In this document: in pieces, positions 43,023 to 54,005 of the stretch
Layout of the letters: the number at the start of each line of letters is the position of its first letter
How positions within the stretch are numbered: position 1 is the stretch's first letter
Source of the DNA: Cylindrobasidium torrendii FP15055 ss-10
Lineage: Eukaryota; Basidiomycota; Agaricomycetes; Agaricales; Physalacriaceae
Assembly (NCBI GenBank): GCA_000934385.1
Contig: KN880515.1
Location: forward strand, 1-64,000
Direction: 5' to 3'
DNA length: 64,000 bases
The notes under the pieces: model-generated
Told to the model about the DNA's origin: nothing
The model's input: only the letters and a program-made list of their open reading frames with translations
Database searches by the model: none
Made by a program: the position numbers and the translations under genes

Positions 43023-44698
43023 TCAAGAATCCCTCGAGGAAAGAACCTCGAAGTACGCCTCATACTCTTCGGGCGACATGAGTTCATGATGCTCTTCCGT
43101 TACAAGCGATAGCGCAATAGCTTTTCCATCCACTGCAAATAGTCAGCCGTCATAAGCCCGGAGGCGTCGAAATGCACGCACCATAGACCGTAGGGTCATC
43201 CACAGGTTCTACCACCGCAGGAGTCTCAGGCTCAGTATGCCCATTCAGCGCAGCCAATGCATCGAGCTTCTGACGCTTGTTGCTTTCATTGTTGCTGGCA
43301 TCGTCCTGCGAGCGCGAACGTTTCCTGTAGTCGTTGAGCGAGTCCAGATATCGAACACTCGGCTTTTGATCTTCGTCGTCGTTCAAGTCGTCGAAGTCAG
43401 AGCTTCCGGGGAGGGTCAGCGGGGTAGCCTGCGAGGAGGGGTTGGCAGAAGCAGCGAGTGATGCATAGTATTGGTCGTAATCTTTGTGGATGTTAGTGAC
43501 TCTTCAGTACGATCTGAGCATGTACACACAATCTGATTCGCGATTCACTGCTGGCTTGACGTCCTCCTCGGCATATTGATAGCTCTCTTGTTGATGGTGG
43601 CTAGGTCGCGAGCCCACAATGCCCAAGCCCTTGAGAATGTCGTCGTTGCTGGATGGTGGTGGTGCAGCCGCTGCCGCGCGCGCATTCTCTTTGATGCCGA
43701 GCGCTGTGAGGGCGCCGGTGATGGTACTCTTCGTGTGCCATGAGGGAAGAAGGTTCTGCTGGCGTTTGGCCTCTGCCTCGGCATCGCGCTCCAGTTTGCG
43801 GGTGGCCTCGTCCTTGTCGCTAGTGATAACGACACCCACCCCGTCATCCTCCTTCTTGTTGGGGTCCGAGCCAGCAATCTTGAGGCCTTTGCCGTCTTCT
43901 TCGCTTTTGGCCGTCTCGATGCTGGTGCCATTGACCTTGACCCAGTATGCGACGTCAAACGCGGGAAGTGCCATAGCTTCGCTCTTCTGGAGACCGGCGC
44001 GGACGAAGCGCATTTGGTAGTTGAACCGGGACATGCGGTCTTTGCCTCCTTCAGCCTTCTCTGCGTCTTCATTGTCGATGACCTCGCCCTGGCAGATCTT
44101 GCAGACCATTATGCCCCGATCGAAGTTGATGATTTGGTCCACGTCCAACGGGGTGTATGTTTCCCCGCATTGGGTACAAATGTAACCTTGAGTGCTTAGC
44201 TCCTGTGCAGCACATCAGTTAAGCACTCGGATAGGACGACTGTAGCGCACATTTCGCAGTTCGGAGTCGATTTTATGGCGCATCTTAGCGATGCGCCACT
44301 TGACGACATTGCAGAAATGTTCGTAGTCCAGATAGTAGTATTGCTTTCCCACGGCACGTTGGGCACCTTCCTTCAGCTCATTTTGGCGATATCTAGCGCT
44401 ACGTTAGTGGAAAAATAGAAGGTAAGGTTCAGCCACGCACACTTTGACCAGTTTATCATTGGACAATACAGCCACGATTTTGTTCAGCTCCTTCGGTTGC
44501 AGCCCCATCCGACTCGCGAGGTCATCGTCTTTGAGTCTGGGACAATGAATGACAGTCGCGTCAGTGCCTAATCGTGGATACTTACACTGGGTGCCGTGAG
44601 AGCTGGTCCAGGATAATGGTGTATTTCGCCTCATAGAATCCGCGGCCGACATGCAATACGAGGTTGCGCAGGACTTCGCGGTCTTCGGCTGTCGACAT
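43023..44698 (-). CDS. TFA1: Transcription initiation factor IIE, alpha subunit
   Basis: Six exons (44698-44586, 44536-44441, 44392-44251, 44202-43530, 43481-43182, 43132-43023) give 477 aa. TFIIE-alpha joins the RNA polymerase II pre-initiation complex and recruits TFIIH. The winged-helix domain runs from LRNLVLHVGRGFYEAKYTII through LASRMGLQPKELNKIVAVL to YYYLDYEHFCNVVKWRI. It is followed by the zinc ribbon YICTQCGETYT...MVCKICQG (Cys126, 129, 151, 154). Then comes the RFNYQMRFVRAGLQKSE helix. The C-terminal half is acidic with DDLNDDEDQKPSV and a nuclear-type KRQKLD; the last exon has VDGKAIALSLVTEEHHELM. Introns of 48-49 nt, among the most uniform in the window. Its start is divergent from the 82-aa peptide gene at 45634. 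Confidence 0.95.
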
Positions 44699-45633
44699 AT
44701 CGCGAGATATGCAGTGAACGAATGGAATTACTGCTGGCCGTATAAGCCAGACAGCGTCAAAGGTGGTGACCTGGTGGTGACGCTCGAAAGACAAGATGAT
44801 ACCACGTGCCTATTTCCTTCCTTGAAAGAAACCGATCACCACTCGCTTGACGCCGACACGCTCAGCTTGCAGACGGGCGCCAGTCATGCACAGGTCATGC
44901 ATACGTTGGACTTTTATCGACACGGCCAAAAGGTTGAAATCGATGGCCTTTTGAAAAGTCTGTCTTTTACCCAGTTTCTCCCCGTCGGATACGCAGGCGG
45001 CGCCGAACACACACTACTCTACAGCACACTACAAGCATTCAACTATCTCATTGTCACAGCCCCAGACCCACGGCGCATGAACATATCTCTACGTCCGTGA
45101 CCCGTCCGGCCCAAGAATGAGGCGTCCAAATTTCTACCATTCTGCATACAGATATGCAGGACTAGGGACATTAGCTCGAACTTGGTGCTCCATCTCGTTC
45201 GGTATGCTTCGATCCGGCGTTGACTTGACTGTCTTTATTGTTGGATGACTTCGCTGTAACATCTGACGGTCGATGAGTCAAGTGTAGACCATCCTCAGCT
45301 CAGCCAGCAGACGAAGCGCTCCGCAACACGAAAAGCATCTTCTACCCGTTCCAAACATAATGCGGTCCAGTATCACAGTATTCACAAGCTCTGGACAAAT
45401 ACAGGTCACTGGATCTCCACTAAACCCAGAAACTTGCCAATACTGTGCTCGATGAGGGTCTAGAACGATGTGGCGCATCCGACCGGTTCTTCTGGATGTC
45501 TCTGGCCACCTCTACTGCTGGCCGTTGCGGGCCGCGTGTCGTATATAACTCGATGATTCCTGCAACAGCAAACACAAGAAAGAAACCAACCATTGCCCTA
45601 CCACACCCTACTCTACCGCACCACTTCATCGTT
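44699..45633. other. Divergent promoter region of TFA1 and the 82-aa peptide gene
   Basis: About 930 nt. A GTATATAA element at 45541-45548 is the likely TATA box for the plus-strand gene. A 149-codon plus-strand frame (44651-45100) overlaps the TFA1 start and has no domain; I do not regard it as a gene. Confidence 0.55.
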
Positions 45634-45944
45634 ATGTTGCAAACACTTGCTCGCCGCGCGCTTGCTTCGAGTCACCACACTCAGTTCGCTGGTTCGCCAA
45701 TGAGGCACATTCCCCCGCACGTGCGTCTCTTTCTTGCTTAACTATAGACGACGCAGGCGCTGATCATCTTCGCGATATGTAGCTCATTCCAAGCTCGCTG
45801 GCCACCATTGCCACCGCCGGACTCTCCGTAGTTGTCACCGGCATTGCCGTTTCTGGCACACTTGCCGCGCTCGGTAATGAGGAGGAATTCCGAAAGTTCG
45901 CTGTCGAAGGGGACCAATATTGGGTCGAGTATTGCTTGTGCTGA
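45634..45944 (+). CDS. Small single-span protein with mitochondrial-type leader, 82 aa
   Basis: Two exons (45634-45720, 45783-45944) joined across a 62-nt intron (GTGCGT...TATGTAG) with an internal TTAAC/CTGAT branch-type site. The product starts MLQTLARRALASSHHTQF, a basic amphipathic leader typical for mitochondrial import. After the intron comes one membrane span (LATIATAGLSVVVTGIAVSGTLAAL) and a short acidic/aromatic end, GNEEEFRKFAVEGDQYWVEY. The leader, span position and length resemble the small accessory subunits of respiratory-chain complexes or their assembly factors; I cannot say which. Neither exon is long enough to be found by open-frame length. A TATA box lies at 45541. An 81-codon minus-strand frame covers the same region but has no such structure. 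Confidence 0.65.
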
Positions 45945-46305
45945 GGCAAGCTTACGCACGATCTGAATTCTCTCAACACCCAAGCTGCAAGCCCTGCATA
46001 TTTCATCTTCAATGTCTCGTTACTATTCTTGTATACTATGTCATGACCGTACTCCAGTTACTCGAGTGTATTATAATGTTCCATCCACGATAAATGGTAA
46101 ATACCATGCGGCGATTGCCGTGGCTTCGCGTCCATAACAACCCTTTAAATCGCAAGCTGAACACAGACAGTTGGATGTTTAAGCCAAAGAGAGAAAGGGT
46201 GAATCTGGCGCCATCGTCCCAAGCACCGGAATTTGGAAACCAGAGATCGCATTACCATCTATTACGTAATTAGACCGCTATGCTTGATCTCATACCATTA
46301 CCACC
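45945..46305. other. Intergenic, nothing seen
   Basis: About 360 nt between two plus-strand genes. Confidence 0.6.
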
Positions 46306-48297
46306 ATGGTCGACCATTTGCATGCTATGTCCCGGGAAGAAATATCCAAAACCGTTGTACGCTACATCTCCGAGCAAAAGTGTACATTGTTCACTATCGC
46401 TTGTAGGCACAAGCGATTCAAAACCCTGACCAACACTTAATCAACTTTCTCGAAAACTACCGGCGCAGCCTACCGTTTGCAAAGACGACAGCATTCCACT
46501 GGGATCTCCTCTTTCCTCTCGTTGAACACTTCATGGCCAAAGTCTTTCCCACTATCCCAACGGACATGCCTGATACAGAGTGGACCAAGCTTCCGGTCTC
46601 ACAACGCACCTATGCAGTGTTCAGGATCATGGTCGACTCACTACAGCTTCGACATAGCCCTCATACCCTCAGAAATCTCCCAGCTCCGTTCCTTCGGGCT
46701 TTGTTGTCGTGTCTACCTTACATGCAGCGCATCTACCGCATCGAACCATTGGCAGTCGCCTCCGACCGCAATTGCAGCGACATTCTCGATGGCGTTTGTC
46801 AGGTCATGTCCTACAGTACCAAGTACACCAACACCGCCGCCGTCATCAGCAAGTCCGCGCCAGAGTTGTATCCAGCGGCATTCGAAATGTGGAAGCGGCT
46901 CTCTGTCTTCCAAGGCGAGAGGTTCGACGAATATGACTTAGACCACAATATTGCCTGTTGCAGCACCGTCTTATGCCACACGATGTTAAATGCGGTACCA
47001 AACTCGAGCGTTGATGTCATGCTGCAGTCGCGTCCAGACGAGGTCATCAACATCCTCATGGGCACCCTTGCCTACCGTCAGGACCTACATCGTGTAGGAA
47101 GGAGCGCCCCTTTGCTATCGGCAGCGACTTCCTCTGCACTCCTTCAAGCTCTGGACTTTTTCGCCTATCGCAAAGTATTCGCCGCTTCATTGAGACACGG
47201 ATTCCTCACGATTATTTGCCGAGCTCTGCGCAAGCTGGCGCGGCTAGAGTATGACCGTGATTACTCTGGCTCCGCGCGAACAGGAGTAGGTGTGAATCCA
47301 ATGAGGCTCCCAAACAACCTCCTGCGGGCGGCGCATATGTCTCTGTGTGGGCCGGAGAGGGTCACAGAGGCGCTCGAAGCGCGCCTTCTCATTAGTGTCC
47401 TCCAAATTCAAGACGCCGTCGACAATGGGAAGATGCATCCTGCTGTGCCGGATACGCCAGAAGACATCAAAACAAATTGCCTGCATATTGTGCGCCGGTT
47501 GTCACCCTACATGGTCCTCAGGCTGCCATCTTTGAACGGCTTGTTCGAAAAAAGTTTTCGGTATATTGATCAGCACTGTGAGGTGGGATCTATTGTCTGG
47601 AGTGATCTCATGCGACGACGGCACAATCGCCCAGAGCGCGAGGTGATATGGGCATGCAGCAATGCGAAGGTCAGTGATTACGCCTTTCATCAAACGGATA
47701 CCTCATATTTTCTGTGCGTGCAGTGCCCTCGACAAGACATGCCGCGGCATTGGAAACAATGCACGGGTTGCAGATTAGCAGAATACTGCTCAACTACTTG
47801 TCAGCGGGGTGACTGGCGGAGTGGGCATTCCGCCCAATGTGCACAATTGCGAACTGCAAGATTGAGTGAGTACTCATTTGCTGTGCTCCAGATCCCTGGC
47901 TCATTTTTCAGACTCGTCAGTGACTTGTCCTCTACGGTCTCGTGATACCCAAACGCTTTATGCTTTCGTGAGAGCCGCGATCTCTGCTCATGTCGCTAGG
48001 ACCAAAGACAAAAGCGCCATTCTAGTGGAATACAACGACGAGAAGCTTGCATTGGAAATAACGCCCATGTCGCATCAGATGGTAGAACAGCTTTGTATCG
48101 ATCCAAATCTGTATTCCGGCAAAGAGGCCCAAAATTTCCGTGCTGCTCTTCACGCAAATCGGCAGAATGTTGCAGTGGTGTTTGCTCTAGCGTCTACAGA
48201 GGGAGCGACGGATTTAGCAAGCAAAGGTATTGCGGGCATTACGAATTGGGTTGATATCATGAATGGCGTGTACACGCCTCGTCTTTTCTCTTCGTAA
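46306..48297 (+). CDS. MYND-type zinc-finger protein
   Basis: Three exons (46306-46356, 46407-47865, 47912-48297) give 631 aa. The start is set by a 17-codon first exon (MVDHLHAMSREEISKTV): a TAG just before 46407 closes the second exon's frame, and a TTGTAG acceptor fits there. The N-terminal ~440 residues are helical and leucine-rich, as in the agaricomycete MYND families. The finger lies at about 453-495: CVQCPRQDMPRHWKQCTGC, then EYCSTTCQRGDWRSGH, with the expected Cys/His ligands. The third exon supplies ~130 residues with AILVEYNDEKLALEI and ends near VYTPRLFSS. MYND fingers bind proline-rich partners, so a role in protein complexes is likely; partner unknown. No SET domain is present. 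Confidence 0.85.
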
Positions 48298-49417
48298 CTT
48301 CGGGAATATACCGTCAGTATCTTTCCCAGTTCAATGTACACTCGACTGTTGGGAAGGCAGCAACACGCCACGGTCGAAGCACTTTCAAGGTAATGTCCCC
48401 TTTGGTGACCTATAACAGCAAGCGAATTGAATGGCCGTTTTCAGCTCTACGGGTACATCACTATGTGTCGGGGCTGCACATTGCAATGTCACGGGTTCGA
48501 TTCTGGATAACCAACAGCCATTAATCCTACTCATAACCAAATGAGTTTCATGCGCAATTCATGCATTTCTTCTGAGATTCTGTACTCATACTGGCCGTTT
48601 ATAACTGCCGGGATTTGGCAGGCCGAAATCTCAAGTATGTCCTTCCAGAGAACATCCTCTACAAGACCTATATGTTCGTGAGTGTCAATTGCCTGCATAC
48701 ATGCGGATCGGATTGCGAGCGAGCACATCAGAGGATGTATATAGATTTGTCAAGTCCGTTGCTTACTGAAGCTCATCTTACATACTCAGTACACTCAGAC
48801 TTGCTGAGGTAGTGGTCAATACACCATGATAGCCTTACCGATAGTAAGTTGAAACAATTGGCACCGTGCAGCCGTACAAAATTGACGGACACAACCAGCG
48901 AAGTGAACTATCGCACGGATTCACATAAGATATCGAGCTGCACGCCTGCCACGCTCAACCCCAAAACTTTGGACCTATCATATGCTTTCATGTTTCGATT
49001 TGTGTTTGCTCAATTTTTTTTTTGCCTTCTTCGTTTGCTCACCCTGTTCATCGGCGCAACGCAAAACCTGCTCCTTATCGATGAGCTGGAGAACACTCGT
49101 TATCGCCTTCCTGCAGTGGACTGGGTTCAGGGCAAAGCTTTCTCGTTATACACTGTCTTGTACAGTCAGCACACGTACTCAAGATGCTGCTTCGACCGGC
49201 AAACTTATCATATTAAATCAGGCAGTTACATTCCTGTTTGAGTCACTTTATGGGCCGCACGATTTTAACATGAAGGCTGAGGTGAGCCCGTAAATCTATC
49301 GAGTCGGTTTGAGAATCCACCCGGTCTTCTCACCATACTTATAAAACCGGTACGAAGAACTACTTGACCTCGGTGATTCTTGCTCTCCTCTCAACTTTTC
49401 CTCGGCTTGGTTTGGCC
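48298..49417. other. Intergenic, no gene seen
   Basis: About 1.1 kb. Open frames near 48849-49293 overlap and lack domains. A TTATAAAA element at 49339-49346 is the likely TATA box of the following transporter gene. A tRNA-like GGTTCGATTC near 48490 does not fold into a tRNA. Confidence 0.5.
49339..49346 (+). promoter_or_regulatory. TATA box of the MFS transporter gene
   Basis: TTATAAAA, 72 nt before the ATG at 49418. Confidence 0.6.
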
Positions 49418-51425
49418 ATGGTTCCGGACATCATCAGGGACTCGACCATCGGCGGCCTCGTACGCTACTTTTCCGGCAACAAGTATCTTCTTTTCGCGGA
49501 TGAACGTGCCGATTTTGTCATCCCAGCGCTCCTCCTCCCGCCCTCACACGCCAAAAGACCTTCGCCCGTTTCCTATGTTTCCTCTGACCGCGCTACCCTC
49601 GTCGATGGAGATGAAGGCGAGAGCAAGAAGTCACCCGTTGCGACGCCATTCCGCCCTCCGTTAGGCCGAGAAGCCACCCTTATCGGCAGTGCCGACATCG
49701 AAAAACTCAAAGAGCTCACCGAAGCAGAGATCCCCGACCCGTATCTCGTCGACTGGTATGGTCCCGACGACCCAGACAACCCAAAGTACGTCTTCGCAAC
49801 TACCTTAAGGGTGTGCATGTCTACTAAACGGGATGTTGCAGAAACTGGTCTGGCAAAAAGCGCGCATTCGTTACGTTCAACATGTGTCTGCTCACATTCG
49901 CGATGTACATTGGGTCTGCAATCTACACGCCATCCATCCCTGGCATCATGGAGGAGTTTGGTATTTCTCTGACTCACGCGACACTTGGCCTCACGCTTTA
50001 TGTCCTTGGTAAGTTTTCTACCACATCGACATTTGTTACGACTTGGTACTCACGGCACTCAGGTTATGGGATGGGTCCTATGTTCCTCACACCATTTCAA
50101 GAGCTCGCAGCTTATGGACGCAACACCGTCTACATTCTGACCATGTTTCTGTTTGTCATCTTTCAAATCCCAATCATTACCGCACGGAACGTCGAGACGA
50201 TAATGGCATTCCGCTTCCTGACTGGCTTTGTTGGCAGTCCTGTCCTTGCTACCGGCGGCGCAACACTATCCGACATGTACAACAAGCGCACTCGCCCATA
50301 CGTCCTTGGGCTCTGGTCTCTCGGTGCGACGCTGGGTCCGACCACTGGTCCTGTGATGGGCGGGTTTGCGGCGATGGCAATGAACTGGCGCTGGCCTCTA
50401 TACGAGATGATCTGGATTTCAGCATTTGCGTTCGTATTCCTGTGTTTGTTGATGCCCGAGACATACGGGCCCACGATACTACTGAAGCGGGCAGAGCGTT
50501 TGCGCAAGCTTACTGGGAACGAGCAGCTTCGTACGCAGGACGAGAAGGACAACCAGGGAGAGACAGTCGCACATGTGTTCTTGGAGGCCATATACCGGCC
50601 TTTCGTTCTATGTTTGGAACCAATGCTCATGTTCACCAACATTTACATTGGGTTTGTTTGTACGTGTCTTCCTCGTTGACTCGCATTGGTTTGACTTAAC
50701 TATTTTGCAGACGCGATCTTCTACCTCTGGTTCGAGTCTTTCCCTATCGTCTTCACTGAGATCCATGGTCTCAACTTGGGGATGAGTGGTCTGCCATTCC
50801 TCGGATTTATTGTCTCCGGCACTCTTTGTGTACGTGCTCAGTTTCCAACAGCCAGGTGGCACCGATATTGACGTCCATGTTAGTATACCTGCTACTGTCT
50901 ATACCAGCGCTACCACATCGCACCGCGTTTCGACAGAATCGAAGGCGCTGGGAAAGAGGTCCCTCCTGAAATCCGTCTTGAAATCGGCATCGTTGGCAGC
51001 ATACTCATCCCAGTTTCTGTCCTCATCTTTGGCTTCACGGCAAAAGAAAGCATTAGCCCCTTCGTATCGGTTTTCGCTGCAGCCTTGTATCTGCCCGGGA
51101 TATATCTCGTTTTCCAGGGGGTAGTCTCGTATCTCTGCGAAGCATATCCCGACTACGAGAGTGCAGTTCTCGCAGGCAACGATCTCGTGCGCTCGTCCAT
51201 CGCGGGCGTGTTTCCCCTGTTTGGTCACCTCTTCTTCACTCGCATGGGCTTAGGACCTGCTTGTGCGATTCTTGCTTCCGTATCCTTTGTCCTCATCCTC
51301 GGCCTAGCAGTGAGTTCACAATATCCTTACTTCGCTGCAAAACATCATTAATCGCCGCCCAGGGCTTCTGGAAGTGGGGATATATCCTCCGAGCACGGTC
51401 GAAATATGCTCACCATGATGCTTAA
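49418..51425 (+). CDS. MFS transporter, drug:H+ antiporter / polyamine type
   Basis: Six exons (49418-49785, 49842-50008, 50063-50659, 50711-50829, 50884-51309, 51363-51425) give 579 aa. A long cytosolic N-terminus (~120 residues, with DPYLVDWYGPDDPDNPKNW) precedes about twelve spans, as in the fungal Flr1/Tpo-like antiporters. Recognisable marks are YTPSIPGIMEEFGIS, FRFLTGFVGSPVLATGG, DMYNKRTRPYVLGLWSLG and GPTTGPVMGGF (the antiporter motif C region), and AVLAGNDLVRSS near the end. Such carriers export toxic compounds or polyamines at the plasma membrane. Five introns of 51-56 nt. Substrate cannot be told. The exon-4/5 junction gives CYTCYCLYQRYHIAP; other acceptor choices break the frame. 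Confidence 0.9.
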
Positions 51426-51856
51426 ATAATGACACTGGCGCCAGGAGCGTTATGTTTGACACGACTTCACGATCCTATACCACGTTATCTACCACACACA
51501 TCCCATCTAGATTTATAGGGCATTTGGCACTCATCAACCGTGAGAAAATTCGGACTTTGGGCAAAATATTTCACTTAGATAGATAGACACACTAGACACC
51601 TCATTTGTACCACCATGTTCTCATTTCTATGGCTAGTTAACATCGATGCCAGCCCTTTGTTTGGTGTATCTTGTATCTCTGAATTGGCATCCTCGACATG
51701 TTTTTGAGGGCACCAAAGTTGATATATACATACCATCACAGCCATCGCTTCAGCTTCAAGAAAATGGCACTGCTCCTTCATCAATACCCGCCCAGTCGGA
51801 CAGGCCTATAGAAGACATCCATAAAATACAAATAAATACTAACCCCCGCGCCTAAC
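51426..51856. other. Intergenic between convergent genes, nothing seen
   Basis: About 430 nt with the 3' UTRs of the transporter and GH16 B genes. Confidence 0.6.
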
Positions 51857-53129
51857 TCAGTCATAGTGCTTGATCCACGCAAAGTCAAAGTATGCGTTAG
51901 CAAAGTCAGCGGGGTTGTTGTTAACGTAGTCGACACAGGTGGATGGACAGCCGGCCGCGCTGTAGACGTCGTCTGCACCAGCCCAAGCACCGCAGAATGT
52001 CACTGAACAAAGCAAGTTAGATGAGCGCAATCACAAAAGCAGCAGACGACGTACGGTTGATGATGAAGTTATGGGCTCCGAAGAACTTCTCCATGTTGCA
52101 GGTATCGCCGGGGAAGTACGCGGTGGGCGTGCCCCAGTTGTCAGTCGTGACACTGTCACTACCTTCGGCGACGCCGGACGGAACTGCAGCGTCGTTGCGT
52201 GCCCAAAACCAGACTTTGATGAAGTCGGCAGTCCTTTCCACCGCATACCTATACAGAGATCAGTGAGCATCCGTGAAAGTGTAGTTTCAACCACTGACCA
52301 GCCACCCCCGTTGCTATTGAAGCCAGGACCGAAGCTGACAGCACTTGCAGATTCAACACCACATCCGGGATTGCCAACGATGTTGGCGTCGCAGTCGGTC
52401 ATCAGCGTGGTACCTGTCTGGTCGCGAGTCTCGGGAACGGTGCAGCCTCGAATGTTCGTCAATCACTATGCAAAAGATACATACAGCTGGACACACCAGT
52501 AGCAGTGTGAAGCGCAACTTGATCGTTTGGTTGGTTGTTGACACCCTCGAGAATATCGATTTCTCCGAGCGCTGGCCATTGCGCGCCGTCAGTTTCACCG
52601 AAGGACCAAACGGCGGGCCAGGTGCTACGATTCGAAAGTGAGCTTTGTGAAAAGGTTGTGTGGTGCGCAAGAACTCACCCGCAGCCTTCGGGCATGTGAC
52701 GAATGTTGAATCTGTGAGAGGTACTATTAGGATACTGTGAGTCTTCTCTGAGTAAGCGACATACACCGTGGCACCGTTGGTGTACACTTTGGACGACTTC
52801 AAGCGAATGGAATTGCGGCCAGCACCGGCAGGATCAAGTATGGTGGTGCTGTCGGAACGAATGATGACAGAGTCGTCCGATGCATAGGTCAGATTCTGGG
52901 CCACAGCGGTTGTTTGGTCGACGTAGACACTAGTGGGCAAGTGTAAGTCTGAGAAACCGCGGAAAGCCGATACGTACACACGCCCATTGGTTGGATCGGG
53001 GATGGCGTCGTAAATGAAGGCGTCCAAGAGGCTCTGTCCAACATAGTTGTCGGTGATTGCGTACGTCGCGGCGTGGGCTTGCGAAGAGAACAAGAGAGTG
53101 GCAACAGTAATGGCGGAAACGGAGAACAT
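51857..53129 (-). CDS. Secreted GH16 endo-beta-glucanase (copy B)
   Basis: Seven exons (53129-52978, 52929-52765, 52711-52679, 52624-52497, 52446-52299, 52248-52055, 52002-51857) give 321 aa. Signal peptide [20 protein letters not shown], then the family start [14 protein letters not shown]. Catalytic motif EIDILE (Glu138, Asp140, Glu143) after [11 protein letters not shown]; later [12 protein letters not shown] and [12 protein letters not shown]; end FAWIKHYD. Compared with copy A it has lost the introns after QTG, at W-G and at CV-DYV and has gained one inside GGGW, while sharing the others. It is followed downstream and upstream respectively by the transporter gene and GH16 C, and forms a tandem pair with C (same strand, about 0.9 kb apart). 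TATATAA at 53237-53243 and a GGAA/TTCC-rich 5' UTR precede the start. Confidence 0.92.
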
Positions 53130-54005
53130 TTCGAAGTTGAGGTTCAAGGTATAAACAAAAGAAAAGTACTAAAGGCTGGAAGGAAGGAAGGAAGGAAAGG
53201 AAAGTTTGCAGTGTCAGACAGCCAGAGCTACGCCCGTTATATAAAGTTCTTCGGGCGTACTGCGTGATATCTACTTGCCTGTGAGGCCAAACAAATAGAC
53301 GTTCGTAGCATGTCGACGTCTGGATGTGTATATGATTCAATGATGCATCTGCGTGTTTAGCTCTGTGGGCAGCTGGGTTACCAACCAATGGTGTTCAGGA
53401 AGTTGAAGGATACACGAGGAATGGGAGAAAGCGACTCCAGCTGTCCTAGACAAGCAAGCGGGAAAATAGCCAGTATGTGTATGTGCGGACCATTCAAATT
53501 AGGCAGAACATCGGGAACTCTGTATCGTTCAGCGTAAGATTGACCATATGTATGCTACTTTGACGCTTAGTGTATCCGTGCAATGCGCAGGCGTCTGTGA
53601 TACACAGAATGGTATCAGGTGCTGTGAAATAGATTGGAGGGGGCGTGATCTCTGTAAACGGTCCACGTCGCATGGTGGGTTGCTGTCGTGCACATGAGTC
53701 CATTTGTGAAGGCGTTTCATAGGATACCGAGTCGCGATCAAGAAGAAAGAGGGTATCCACAAGGCGTGCAACCGTGAGCAAAAACCTGTCGCAGCCTGTC
53801 GCTCGTCAATGAAAGGAGTACTAAAGAGCACTAGAGTCACCGATCGCCCTCATTCGCGACCGGACCAGGGTAGCGGTAGTCTCGCCCGATCTTAGGTTTG
53901 GCACAAAGGCTATAAAAGCTATCCCATATAGAGCCCATAATCCAAAGAACCATATCAGGCTAGTATACAATCCTTAAATAAATAAGACAATAAATATCAC
54001 CGGGG
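53130..54005. other. Intergenic between the GH16 tandem copies
   Basis: About 875 nt: GH16 B promoter with TATATAA at 53237-53243, a GGAA tandem run at about 53173-53198 (TTCC on the transcribed strand, 5' UTR), and the GH16 C 3' UTR. No gene seen. Confidence 0.6.

Noticed and set aside
44651..45100. 149-codon plus-strand frame overlapping the TFA1 start
   Set aside because: It covers TFA1 exon 1 on the opposite strand and has no domain or leader.
48460..48520. tRNA-like GGGTTCGATTCTGG
   Set aside because: The T-stem has mismatches and the upstream bases do not give an anticodon arm.
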